From Polycyclovorans algicola TG408 (lineage in GTDB: Bacteria > Pseudomonadota > Gammaproteobacteria > Nevskiales > Nevskiaceae), in the NCBI RefSeq assembly GCF_000711245.1, contig NZ_JOMH01000001.1:1048830-1112829 (forward strand): a stretch of DNA of 64,000 nucleotides. Direction: 5' to 3'. Position numbers and translations under genes: made by a program. Positions 52,067-63,180 of this stretch are shown here, piece after piece. Position 1 is the stretch's first letter. The number at the start of each line of letters is the position of its first letter. Below the pieces are notes generated by a model. It searched no databases, was not told the origin of the DNA, and saw only the letters and a program-made list of their open reading frames with translations.

Positions 52067-53542
52067 TCAGTTCTGTGGCGTCAATTCCACACGCCGATTC
52101 TCCTCACGGCCCTCTGCAGTGCCGTTGTCCGCGATCGGCACCGTCAGCCCGTAGCCGACAGGTGTCATCCGTTCGCCACTGATTCCCTTGCGCGCCAAGT
52201 ATTCCTTGACTGCGATGGAGCGACGTTCGGACAAGCCTAGGTTATAGCCAGCTGTCCCGATGCTGTCCGTGTGGCCGCCCAACTCGACGTCCACATCCGG
52301 GTAGGACGACAGCGTCACCGCAACCTTGTCGAGAATCTGCTTTGCCTCGACCGTGAGGATGGCCGAATCAAACTCGAACTTGACGCCGCGCAGGATGAAG
52401 CCGCGATCCATTGCGCACCCGTTGGCATCGACGGCCTCACCCGGCCGTGGCTTGCGGCAGTCGCCAACCAAGGCGCAACCATCAGGCAGCACGGCCAATC
52501 CAGCAGGTGTATTCGGGCACTCGTCGAGATGGTCAGGAATGCCATCACCGTCTGAATCCAGAGGGCAGCCCTCGTCGTCAATGGCGATACCGTCCGGTGT
52601 GTCCGGGCACTTGTCGTAGGCGTCGGGGATGCCATCTCCGTCGGTGTCAACCAGCGCACAACCTTGCGCATCGACTTCGACACCTGGCGGCGTGCCGGGG
52701 CACTTGTCGAGGTGGTCGGGGATGCCGTCGCCGTCCGAGTCGATCGGACAACCCCGGTCGTCAACCTTTACCCCTCGTGGTGTATCGGGGCACTGATCAA
52801 GGTGGTCAGGAACGCCGTCACCGTCGGTGTCCAGCGGACAACCACGCGCATCCACCTGGACACCCGGCGGCGTGTCAGGGCATTTATCAACGCCGTCCGG
52901 CACGCCGTCGCCGTCGGCATCGCGGAACTGGTCAGAGGGTTTGGAGCCCAGTGCAATGCGCAGACCGGCGAGTACCTGCCACGTGTAAAAGGTCTGGTCG
53001 ACCAGTGGTCCGCTGTCGCCGACGTCGTCAACTTGGTAGCGGCCCAGGAGGCTCAATGACAGCGTGTCGTTAAGCTTTTGCTGGGCGCCGATACTCCCGT
53101 AGAAGCCGAAGGCGCTGGTGGTCTGCTTCAGGAAGTCGACTGACGACAGATGAAGACCGCCGCCAATGAACGGCTGGAACGAACTCGAATCGTCGAAATA
53201 GGGGCGAAAAGGATAAAGCAATCCCCCTAGCCGCCCGGTAACGCGCTCGTAGTCACCGGCGTTGCTGGTTTCAATCAGGCTGTAATCAGCCCCCAATTCG
53301 TATGAGAACCAGTGCGTCAAGGGCTTGGTTGCCAGCACACCGCCACTCAGCCCACTGTCGAGATCCGACCGGTCTGAGAATGCAAAGCCGACCATTGGCG
53401 TGACTGACCAGCGGTCATCAAGCACCGTGTTCGGGTCGACCGCGCCGGTCGATTGCGCGAATCCGGGCACGGCGACACCCACTGACAGCAATGCCACCGT
53501 GGCAATTGCCAATCCCCTTTGCCACATTGATGAAAACTGCAT
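52067..53542 (-). CDS. OmpA-family outer-membrane protein with thrombospondin type 3 repeats
   Basis: A 491-residue protein with a signal peptide (LAIATVALLSVGVAVPGFAQ). The N-terminal ~190 residues form an OprF-like beta-barrel. Five calcium-binding type 3 repeats follow, each with DxDGDGxPD, CPDTPxG and a closing GC (DADGDGVPDGVDKCPDTP and so on). The C-terminal OmpA domain binds peptidoglycan (FEFDSAILTVEAKQILD; GGHTDSIGTAGYN; LSERRSIAVKEYL). ATG at 53542 has GGGGAAG five bases before it; an upstream in-frame start is unlikely. The large lipoprotein lies 41 bp upstream on the same strand, so the two may be co-transcribed. Confidence 0.93.
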   Translation of the reverse strand: MQFSSMWQRGLAIATVALLSVGVAVPGFAQSTGAVDPNTVLDDRWSVTPMVGFAFSDRSDLDSGLSGGVLATKPLTHWFSYELGADYSLIETSNAGDYERVTGRLGGLLYPFRPYFDDSSSFQPFIGGGLHLSSVDFLKQTTSAFGFYGSIGAQQKLNDTLSLSLLGRYQVDDVGDSGPLVDQTFYTWQVLAGLRIALGSKPSDQFRDADGDGVPDGVDKCPDTPPGVQVDARGCPLDTDGDGVPDHLDQCPDTPRGVKVDDRGCPIDSDGDGIPDHLDKCPGTPPGVEVDAQGCALVDTDGDGIPDAYDKCPDTPDGIAIDDEGCPLDSDGDGIPDHLDECPNTPAGLAVLPDGCALVGDCRKPRPGEAVDANGCAMDRGFILRGVKFEFDSAILTVEAKQILDKVAVTLSSYPDVDVELGGHTDSIGTAGYNLGLSERRSIAVKEYLARKGISGERMTPVGYGLTVPIADNGTAEGREENRRVELTPQN

Positions 53543-53583
53543 TGATCTTCCCCCGATGGAAGGGCCAGCGTTAATTTTGTTGC

Positions 53584-55719
53584 TCATGGAAGCAAGCCCC
53601 CGAGCCCGAGCAGGTCAAGTAGATCTTCCAACGCGGAGGGGTCGAGCGGAACGTCACCCGGAATTCCAGTGGCACACTCCTGATTGCCGCCAGAGCCGGT
53701 GATCAGGCCGAGGATCGTGTTGACGCCACTGGTCACCGTGCAGAGCAGCGGTGCAACCGCCGGGTCAATCAGCCCATTATCTAGCGGCGCAACCAGCAAG
53801 CTAGTGAGATCCGCAAGTCCGACCGGGAAGAAGTCCCCGCCGTCAATGAGTGTGCCGAGAATCAGCGCAAGGGGAACGGCGTCGGTCTGCTCGAGTAGCG
53901 GGTTGACCAGCTCGGTGACAATCGACAGCGTTTCGATCAGCTCGATCCGTCCAAGCGGATCAAGCGGTGTGCCTTGAAGAACACCAAGCAACGGACTGTC
54001 AAAGATCGGGAGCAGCGTGTTGCACAGTCGGTCGGATTCGGCTTCTACGGATGGGTCGGTCAGCGAGTCGTTGGTGACTGGCAACACCAGGACGGTCATC
54101 CCATCTGTGAAGGTTGCACCGGGTTCGGCCGGGTCTTCGACCGTCGCCGTGACACAGGCAAAGCCAAGACGTACCGTGCCATCGGCGTAGACGACGCCGT
54201 TGGGCTGGTTAACCGCATCCAGTCCGCGATCGGGGTCAAGAGCCCGCGACGGGAAAAAGGTGTCGCCGACACGCGATGGCGAGTTCCCGTCCCCCGTTTC
54301 GCAAGACTCGCCGTTCCAGAAGCCCTCAACCGCATCCCAGGTGGTGGCGTCTTCAAACGGATTGCCGCCTTCCGGCATCGGATTGGTGAAGTCGTCGACG
54401 CGCTGCAGGTCGTTGAACGCCGCTTCGGTGTTGTTACCGAAATTGGCGGGCTCGTCAGAGGGCGCGGTGCAGACCATTCGGCCGTCAACCATCATCAAGT
54501 CCGCCGCGTCGCAACTGCGTGACTTGGCGAAGGCGTTCAACTGCCCGGAGATTTCACCGCCGGCCAAACCCACTTCAAGGTCGTTGGCACCGACGCAAGC
54601 GAAGCGCTGCGCATTGGCGAATGAGTAGGGCGAACCCTGGATCAGTTCCCGCGCTGAAACTGCGAGGCTATTGTCGCCAAGGCGGACGTTCTGTCCGTCA
54701 CCGACCTGTACGTCACGTTCTTCGGTCTGCGAGTTGAAGTTGGCGGTAAGGGTCGCGACACCCGACATTGCGGCGGTCACGCTGGGGACGTCGGTATCGA
54801 GTGTGGCCACGTCGACGGGGTCGATATCCAGCGTGGCTTGATCAGAAACATCGCACTCGAGTCCGTTGTTGAAGCGCGCACGAATCTGAAGATTCAGCAC
54901 CTCCGGATCGGGGAGCAAGCTCAACTGGAGCTGCGTCGTCGCGCAGGCGCCGCTGTCTTCGCGGCACTGGGGGCCATCAAACGGCATGGCGGGCGGCGTG
55001 GACTCGATGCACAGCCCGTCAGCAATCAACTGGCCCGGCGAGAGGGTTACCGAGGTGGTCGCTTCCAGGGGCGCGGTCACACCCGCGCAGAGGCCGGCGG
55101 CCGTCTGGTTGGTGACCGAGACGTCAAAGGTCATCTCTACTGCGAGATTTTCGTCAGACTCAAGTACGTTGCCGTTGAAGTCTGCGACCGCGGGATCGTC
55201 GCTGGTGAACACCGAGGTGCTGGTGACATTCTCGGTGGACCCGTTGGTGCGGCGTAGCAGTGCGGTGTACGGCTGGTCAAAACCGGCGATCAGGTTGGCA
55301 TCTGCGGGCCTAATTTCAAGTGCCTCCACGCAAGCAGGCCCGACGATGATGGTCTCGGGCTCGGAGCTGATGCCGTCGATCGTGGCCACTATCTCGGCCG
55401 TGCCCTGGTCTTCGCCAGTGAACTCACCACTGTTATCGACCGACACGATGTCGGGCATGTTGCTGGTCAACTCGACGCCTTCAGGGCAGTCGCCCGTCAC
55501 GAATTGTTCGTCACCGTCGGAGCGCGTCTCCAAGTATTGGCACGCCGCTTCCAACGTACATTGACCTTGTTGGCCCACCCCCAAACTGGAGGGTTCGCAA
55601 TTCAGCGCACCAATGCCGACCAATTGCGCTGGCGGAAGGTCGGGGCTGCGAACGGTGTCGCTACAAGCCGACAATAAGAAAACGCTGGCAAGCAGCGGCA
55701 ACAATGCTGATCGGGACAT
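53584..55719 (-). CDS. Large secreted lipoprotein with Ig-like (BIG2-type) repeats
   Basis: A 711-residue lipoprotein (signal ending FLLSAC). The first ~330 residues show repeated Ig-like beta-sandwich patterns (IVSVDNSGEFTGEDQGTAEIVATI, VFTSDDPAVADFNGNV, VATLDTDVPSVTAAMSGVATLTANF) as in BIG2 domains. The middle third has several cysteine pairs, and the end is hydrophobic and leucine-rich (LDPSALEDLLDLLGLGGLLP). Function unknown; a surface-exposed adhesin-like or structural role is conceivable. ATG at 55719 is chosen from the signal peptide. Upstream of the OmpA gene. Confidence 0.75.
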   Translation of the reverse strand: MSRSALLPLLASVFLLSACSDTVRSPDLPPAQLVGIGALNCEPSSLGVGQQGQCTLEAACQYLETRSDGDEQFVTGDCPEGVELTSNMPDIVSVDNSGEFTGEDQGTAEIVATIDGISSEPETIIVGPACVEALEIRPADANLIAGFDQPYTALLRRTNGSTENVTSTSVFTSDDPAVADFNGNVLESDENLAVEMTFDVSVTNQTAAGLCAGVTAPLEATTSVTLSPGQLIADGLCIESTPPAMPFDGPQCREDSGACATTQLQLSLLPDPEVLNLQIRARFNNGLECDVSDQATLDIDPVDVATLDTDVPSVTAAMSGVATLTANFNSQTEERDVQVGDGQNVRLGDNSLAVSARELIQGSPYSFANAQRFACVGANDLEVGLAGGEISGQLNAFAKSRSCDAADLMMVDGRMVCTAPSDEPANFGNNTEAAFNDLQRVDDFTNPMPEGGNPFEDATTWDAVEGFWNGESCETGDGNSPSRVGDTFFPSRALDPDRGLDAVNQPNGVVYADGTVRLGFACVTATVEDPAEPGATFTDGMTVLVLPVTNDSLTDPSVEAESDRLCNTLLPIFDSPLLGVLQGTPLDPLGRIELIETLSIVTELVNPLLEQTDAVPLALILGTLIDGGDFFPVGLADLTSLLVAPLDNGLIDPAVAPLLCTVTSGVNTILGLITGSGGNQECATGIPGDVPLDPSALEDLLDLLGLGGLLP

Positions 55720-55882
55720 AGGGTGCAGACTCACTATTGACTTGCAGTGGGATGTGTAGTGTGACTGAACCTGCGGTGACTTGAAAGAGGCTAAGCGCCA
55801 CGAATTATGTGACGCGTATATCAATCAACCGAATGGCTATCAGATGCGGCCGACATTGCATCCATGTAGTGCTTGTTCGCGG

Positions 55883-57454
55883 CTATTGGGCGGCAATACC
55901 CGCTTTGCCGGCGCGCAATACAAATTTCTGGATTTTGCCTGTGGCGGTTTTGGGCAGTTCGTCGACCACATGAAACGCGCTGGGCACCTTGAAGTGGGCC
56001 AAATTGTCCCTCGCGAACTGCCGTAACTCGTCCGTCGTGACCGTCTTGCCGGGCTGCAGCACCACGAAGGCGTTGGGCGACTCTCCCCATTTCTCGTGTG
56101 GCAGGCCGACTACGCCGACTTCCAATATGGCTGGGTGGCGCAACAACGCGCCTTCCACTTCGATTGATGAAATGTTTTCGCCGCCCGAAATGATCACGTC
56201 CTTGAAGCGATCACGAATCTCGATATAACCATCGGGGTGAACAATGGCGGCATCCCCGGTATGAAACCAACCCCCTGCGAAGGCTTTTTCGGTCGCCTCC
56301 GTGTCGTTGAAATAACCCTTCATCACCACATTGCCACGCGCAACAATTTCCCCCATCGTTTGGCCATCAGCGGGGACGTTGTTCATCTGCTCATCGACCA
56401 CCCGGGTTTCTCCGGCCGTGATGATTTCAATGCCCTGACGCGCCTTGATTGACGCACGCTCTCGCAGGCTCAATTCATCATGCGCTGGCAAGGGCTCGCA
56501 AATGGTGATCAACGGCGCGGTTTCGGTCAGCCCGTAAACTTGTGTGATGTGCCAGTGCAATTCGCCCTCCATGCGCTCGATGGTCGCCGGTGCGGGTGGC
56601 GCGCCCGCAGTGAAAACCTTGACGCCTTGACGCAGCGACTTTCGCTCGGCCTCGGGCCCATTGGCGATGGCGATCAGCACGGTGGGCGCCGCACTCAGGT
56701 GCGTGACCCGCTCACGGTTGATGGTGTCGTAAATCGCTATGGCCTCGACCTTGCGGAGACACACATGCGCCGCCCCGACCGCAGTCACTGTCCAGGTAAA
56801 GGTCCAGCCGTTGGCGTGGAACATTGGCAGCGTCCACAAATAGCGATCTGAAGGCGTCATGTGCCAGTGAATCAGGACCCCCACCGAGTTCGTCCAGGCG
56901 TTTCGGTGCGTGATCATCACGCCTTTGGGCTTCGAGGTCGTGCCGCTGGTGTAATTGATGGCCAGCAGGTCGGATTCGGCCAGCGAGACTGCAGGAAAGG
57001 TGTCGGGCGCATCTGTCAGCAAGGCTTCGTAATTGAGCCAACCCGCCTTTTCGCCTTCCAGCGCGACGAAATGCTTCACCGAGGTCATCTGCTCGCGCAC
57101 GCTGTCGACCAAATCAAGGTAGTCCGCGTGCACACACAGCAATTTGCAGCCACTGTGATTCGCCAAGTAAACAAAGTCGTCGGCCGTCAGGCGGTAATTC
57201 ATGGGCACGATCACCGCGCCCAACTGCGGCACCGCATAAAACTGTTCGAGATGGCGGTGCGTGTTGGGCGCAATGGTGCCAACCCGGTCGCCCGACTTCA
57301 CGCCCAGCTTCGCCCATGCCGCCGAGGCTTTGTCGCAGCGCGCGGCAAATTCGCGATAGCTGAAACGTCGGTCGCCATCGACCACGGCCTCGCGCTCCGG
57401 GTGCACCTTGCGTGCACGGCGAAAAAACTCAAGCGGGGTTTGAGGGGTTTCCAT
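55883..57454 (-). CDS. Acyl-CoA synthetase (AMP-forming, fatty-acid type)
   Basis: A 523-residue ANL-superfamily ligase. Motifs: the AMP loop YTSGTTSKPKGVMITHRN, A5 motif QVYGLTETAPL, and the C-terminal hinge GWFHTGDAAIVHPDGYIEIRDRFKD with the catalytic lysine in PKTATGKIQK. It activates fatty or other carboxylic acids for beta-oxidation, which fits AlkB upstream in the alkane pathway, although the genes are 30 kb apart. Substrate length cannot be read. Single gene, convergent with nothing; typA lies upstream on the same strand. Confidence 0.88.
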   Translation of the reverse strand: METPQTPLEFFRRARKVHPEREAVVDGDRRFSYREFAARCDKASAAWAKLGVKSGDRVGTIAPNTHRHLEQFYAVPQLGAVIVPMNYRLTADDFVYLANHSGCKLLCVHADYLDLVDSVREQMTSVKHFVALEGEKAGWLNYEALLTDAPDTFPAVSLAESDLLAINYTSGTTSKPKGVMITHRNAWTNSVGVLIHWHMTPSDRYLWTLPMFHANGWTFTWTVTAVGAAHVCLRKVEAIAIYDTINRERVTHLSAAPTVLIAIANGPEAERKSLRQGVKVFTAGAPPAPATIERMEGELHWHITQVYGLTETAPLITICEPLPAHDELSLRERASIKARQGIEIITAGETRVVDEQMNNVPADGQTMGEIVARGNVVMKGYFNDTEATEKAFAGGWFHTGDAAIVHPDGYIEIRDRFKDVIISGGENISSIEVEGALLRHPAILEVGVVGLPHEKWGESPNAFVVLQPGKTVTTDELRQFARDNLAHFKVPSAFHVVDELPKTATGKIQKFVLRAGKAGIAAQ

Positions 57455-57595
57455 CGGTTCGTCTCCTGGTCAATCGCGTGGTGAGTGCGGCATCGCTTGC
57501 CGTCGAATGGACAAGAGCTTAACGCGAGCAGGGCCCATTGCCCCCTGCCTGATTGGGCGGGAGGAGCTGGCCTGGACACGCTGACCACCGAAATG

Positions 57596-57621
57596 AAAAA
57601 GCCGCCCGGAGGCGGCTTTTT
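57596..57621 (-). terminator. Terminator of typA, possibly bidirectional
   Basis: AAAAAGCCGCC, a CGGA loop, GGCGGCTTTTT. It starts 14 bp after the typA stop and has T runs on both strands. Confidence 0.9.
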
Positions 57622-57634
57622 CTGGGCGCGTCAC

Positions 57635-59473
<1,839 letters not shown>

Positions 59474-59730
59474 GGGGTGCTTAATGCTGCGATGCAGCAA
59501 AGAAAAAGGTCGCAAATTGTACGCGCTGAGCGATGGGGAAGATAGCGGCCCTGCGCGCCGTCAGGATTCGCCAAAAACGTTCGCGAGGCCGGCCACGCGC
59601 CTATCGCCGGGCGGGATCAACGGTTCGCTGGGCCAATTGTCCGGCGCCCGGCAGTGGCCAAGGGTCGCAAGCAGAGCTTGATTGGCGTTCGCGCAGTCAA
59701 AACCAGCGTTTCAATCACGCCCCTGGAAAG

Positions 59731-62082
59731 TCAAAGATTCTTGTAGCGATTGATGTCGAAAACCCCGGCCTGCAGAGGCTGGTGTTCGGTTTGCCAAGCG
59801 GTGAAATCGTGCAGCGTTTCCCAGAACTGCGGATGGGTTCGCCGCACGCCCCACTGGCCGACAAGGTCATCGAAGGTTTCGGTTTTGTCGGCTTCGCCCA
59901 GGCGCTCAACGAACGCTGCGACCTGCTGCGCCGGCACGTCAAATATGAAGTTGGGGTAGCTGCCAAGGATGCCGGGAAACACCAGCAGTTGATCGCGATC
60001 CTGCTCGTAACGCAGCGACTCGCCGAGCAGAAACGCGACGTTGCTGTGCGCTCGGTTGCGGATCAGTGAGTAGACAGTGCGGGTGCCGTCGGTGTGGGTC
60101 ACGCGCAGGAAGGTGACATCCGGCAGGTTCAGCACGCCGGGCAGGTCGCGGGCATCGATTCCGGCTAGCCGCGCCAACTGGGCGTCGGCCTGTTGTACCC
60201 ACTGGGGTTGATCCGGGCGTGCGCAGGGCGTGTCCAGACACCGATTGATCGGGTCGGACTGCATGCGGTTGATGTCACCAAAGCGTTCGAGAACCCGCAA
60301 GCCCAGCTCCTGCAGCGGCGCGTCGGTGGCGTAGCGCTCGGCGGTGGGCGTCTTGTCATCAAGCGGCGCGTAGCTGACATGACGTTTCAGTTCGCCACTG
60401 CCGCGATACCAGTCCTTGAGCACCGCCTCGCGTTCCGCTGGCGGCAGCAGGCGCAAATAGTTGTGTTCCGAGCCGTTGCGAATCAGGTCGAAGTAAAGCC
60501 GCGTCTGCAACTGGTGGGCAACAGTGCCGAACACGTCGAAGTTGACGACCAGTTCGTAATAGGTGCGTTCGAGCAGCGGGTAGTCCATCCACCAGACGGT
60601 CTGCGGCACCCGGCCGATGTGACCGCGCTCCACCGAGGCGCTGTCGTGATGGCGCATCACCGTGAGCAGAGCGTTGGTGTTGTGGCCGTCGCCGTCCCAC
60701 ATGTCGGCCAGCGATGCGCCTTCGGGCGCTTTTTCGGCGTAGGCCGCATCGCGCAGGCGCCGGTAGTCGTTGCGCTGGTCTCGGTAGCGGTCCCAACTGG
60801 GGCCGGCCTCCAGCAGGTCGTCATCCTGGCCGGGCATGCCCAGCAGCGCCGCCGCGCGGTCGTGGTAACCCCGATCAGTCACGAACAGGTCGCGCTCGGG
60901 TTGCTGGTAAACCACCCAGAAGTGATCGCGAATCACATCGGTGGCAATTTGTCCGCGACAGACCGGGCCGCGAATGAAGGTGCGGGTGAAGTACTCGGCG
61001 TGGTCGAGCATGAAGCGGTAGCGGGCCTCGGCGGGAATGGCCGCAAAGGTGACAAACGGGTTGGCGCGCGCCTCGGCCGAGTAGCCCGGCAGTTGTTCAA
61101 GCGTCCAATCTTCGCCAAAGAACAGGCTTTCAATGCGCTTCAACTGATCGGCATCCAGCGGAAACACGATGTGCCGCTTGTGGACCACGCTGCCCGGCAG
61201 CAACCGAAGGCGGTAATGCACCGGCCCCTCGGCATCACCGTTGGGCAGCGCCGTGGTGACCGGGCGGATGGGTTCGCCGGGCGGCGTGTGCGAGCGCAGC
61301 ATTTCGAAGAAGCGCGGCGCATCACCCAGGTCGGCAAAGTGCAGGTGCGCGAGAAACAGATGCTCATAAAGCCAGCGCGCCACCAGTTGCCGCCGCGGAT
61401 CGGGCTGGTTCAACCACGCTTCCCAGGTGTCGATCACCGCCTGCTCGGGTTTGCTGACACGCAGCACGTCGTCGGGCACCTTGGCGCCTTGCGTGAGCCA
61501 GCCGCTGAGCAGCGCGAATTCGTCATCGGTCAAGCCGGTCACGGCCAGCGGCATGCCCTCCAGCGGCCGGTCGTGGGCGTAGTCGGCAAACCCGTCTCGC
61601 GAGACGCACTGGTTGCTGCGGGTCACACCCAGGTCCAGCTCATCCGGCAATTTGCTGTTGGCTGCAAAGGGCCGTGCCTTGCCGAGGGCGAGCATCTTGT
61701 AGAGCAGCGACTCGCCTTCGGCGTCGGGTGTCAGCACTGAGTGAAAGCCGAGTTCGCGCCAGCCGGCCTCGCTTTGCGCATCAATGCCCAGGCGGGTCGG
61801 GGTTTGCGCTTCGGTGCGCGTGCCGTCGTAGGCATCCAGCGGGTGGCCACCGCGGACCAGACCGGCGCCGGTTTCCATCTTCAACTGGCAGGGGCCGTCA
61901 AAGCAGGCGTGACAGGCGAGGCACTTGGCTTCAAGGATGGGGCGCACGTCGTCAACGTAGGACACCTGCCGCGTCACCGGGGCCGGCAGCGCCTCGGGCT
62001 CAGGGCGTTTCGGCTCGCGGTCTGCACAAGCGACAAGGAGCAATGCGCCCATGAGCGAAACACAGAAAAATGGCTTGAACAT
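59731..62082 (-). CDS. cti: Fatty acid cis/trans isomerase
   Basis: A 783-residue periplasmic haem enzyme that converts cis double bonds of membrane phospholipids to trans when solvents or heat loosen the membrane. A lipoprotein-like signal (LMGALLLVAC) is followed by the single cytochrome c site CLACH in AKCLACHACFDGPC. The rest of the chain shows Cti family segments (PVHYRLRLLPGSVVHKRHIV, MDYPLLERTYYELVVNFDVF, RLYFDLIRNGSEHNYLRLLP). Length is normal (about 760-780). Start ATG at 62082; a long upstream frame has no support. Divergent from the thioredoxin-fold gene with a 169-bp gap. Confidence 0.93.
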   Translation of the reverse strand: MFKPFFCVSLMGALLLVACADREPKRPEPEALPAPVTRQVSYVDDVRPILEAKCLACHACFDGPCQLKMETGAGLVRGGHPLDAYDGTRTEAQTPTRLGIDAQSEAGWRELGFHSVLTPDAEGESLLYKMLALGKARPFAANSKLPDELDLGVTRSNQCVSRDGFADYAHDRPLEGMPLAVTGLTDDEFALLSGWLTQGAKVPDDVLRVSKPEQAVIDTWEAWLNQPDPRRQLVARWLYEHLFLAHLHFADLGDAPRFFEMLRSHTPPGEPIRPVTTALPNGDAEGPVHYRLRLLPGSVVHKRHIVFPLDADQLKRIESLFFGEDWTLEQLPGYSAEARANPFVTFAAIPAEARYRFMLDHAEYFTRTFIRGPVCRGQIATDVIRDHFWVVYQQPERDLFVTDRGYHDRAAALLGMPGQDDDLLEAGPSWDRYRDQRNDYRRLRDAAYAEKAPEGASLADMWDGDGHNTNALLTVMRHHDSASVERGHIGRVPQTVWWMDYPLLERTYYELVVNFDVFGTVAHQLQTRLYFDLIRNGSEHNYLRLLPPAEREAVLKDWYRGSGELKRHVSYAPLDDKTPTAERYATDAPLQELGLRVLERFGDINRMQSDPINRCLDTPCARPDQPQWVQQADAQLARLAGIDARDLPGVLNLPDVTFLRVTHTDGTRTVYSLIRNRAHSNVAFLLGESLRYEQDRDQLLVFPGILGSYPNFIFDVPAQQVAAFVERLGEADKTETFDDLVGQWGVRRTHPQFWETLHDFTAWQTEHQPLQAGVFDINRYKNL

Positions 62083-62251
62083 GTGGCGATCTCGGTGCAA
62101 TTCAGTCGAAGTTCTGCCAATGCCCGAATTGAAAGCAAGCCTGAGGCGGTGGCGCGCCCGCATTCTGGCGCAAGCGCCGCGATCCCGCCGGGAATGGTCA
62201 GGCTCAACCCCAACAGCGTGTCCAGGCGAGGCGCCGGCGCATAATCGGCCG

Positions 62252-63154
62252 ATGAAAAGCCGCCTGTTTGCCCTGTTGCTGTTGGCAGTGTTCGGCGCCG
62301 CCGCGCACGCCACCGAGCCCACCCACGCCCCCGGCTGGACGCTCAAAACCCCTGACGGCCAGACCGTCACCTATCCCGACGATGCCGGCGGCGCGCCCAG
62401 CGTGCTGCTGTTCTGGCCCTCGTGGTGCCCCTTTTCGCGCGCCTTACAGCCTTATGTGCAGGACATCTGGCGCGACTATGCCGGCGCCGGCGTCAAGGTT
62501 TGGACCATCAACATTCGCGAACGCGGCGACCCGGTGGCGGCCATGCGGGAGCGCGACCTGCATTTCCCGTTGCTGTTGAACGGTGACGCGTTGATGCAGC
62601 CGTATGGCATCAGTCGCTCGCCCTGGTTCGTGGTGGTGGCCGGTGACGGTCGCATTGTTTACACGCGTCCGGCGGCACCGCCTTCGCCGATCGACGTGGC
62701 CAAAGATGCGCGTATAGCCCTTAATGCCTTGTTGGGCGACCGCGCTGTGGCCCTGCCCGAAACCTACCCCGCGCCCTACGACTTGCACCTGCGCGACGGC
62801 AAGCAGGGGCGCGGCGCCGAGGCGCCGGACGCGCTGCCCCCGTCAGAGTGGCTGCCATGGGTCGAGCGCTACATCAACGCCTTGCCTGCTGACGGCCCCG
62901 ACCGCCCGGCAGTCGGGACGGTGACCGACGGCCGCAGCGCCATCGGCCATGCGCGCGAGGCGTGGAACGCTGAATACGGCAGCGACGCGGTGCGCACATT
63001 GGCGCCGTTCCGGTCGTTCATGCGCAAAGGCGTCTGGGTGGCGGTGACGGTTGGCGGCGACGGCCTCGGCGCGGGCCTGCTGTATGCCGTGGATCGTGAC
63101 GACGGCCGGGTCAGGGCCCTTGAGGATCGCCGCAAGCAGCGCGCGTCGCAGTAG
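62252..63154 (+). CDS. Exported thioredoxin-fold protein with altered active site
   Basis: A 300-residue protein with a signal peptide (LFALLLLAVFGAAAHA). Residues about 25-150 are a TlpA/ResA-like thioredoxin fold: VLLFWPSWCPFSRALQPYVQ, FPLLLNGDALMQPYGISRSPWFVVV. The active site reads WCPFS, so the second cysteine is serine; disulfide reduction by the normal mechanism is unlikely. A C-terminal ~130-residue extension is unrecognised. It could be a chaperone or thiol-dependent binding protein. ATG at 62252. The neighbour is cti, a haem enzyme, but a link is only speculation. Confidence 0.72.
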   Translation: MKSRLFALLLLAVFGAAAHATEPTHAPGWTLKTPDGQTVTYPDDAGGAPSVLLFWPSWCPFSRALQPYVQDIWRDYAGAGVKVWTINIRERGDPVAAMRERDLHFPLLLNGDALMQPYGISRSPWFVVVAGDGRIVYTRPAAPPSPIDVAKDARIALNALLGDRAVALPETYPAPYDLHLRDGKQGRGAEAPDALPPSEWLPWVERYINALPADGPDRPAVGTVTDGRSAIGHAREAWNAEYGSDAVRTLAPFRSFMRKGVWVAVTVGGDGLGAGLLYAVDRDDGRVRALEDRRKQRASQ

Positions 63155-63180
63155 GGTTGACCCGCCCAGGGCGCACGCCG

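Noticed and set aside
60193-61740. 515-codon open frame on the plus strand
   Set aside because: Antisense to cti, with no domain and the arginine/valine/glycine bias of a shadow frame in GC-rich DNA.
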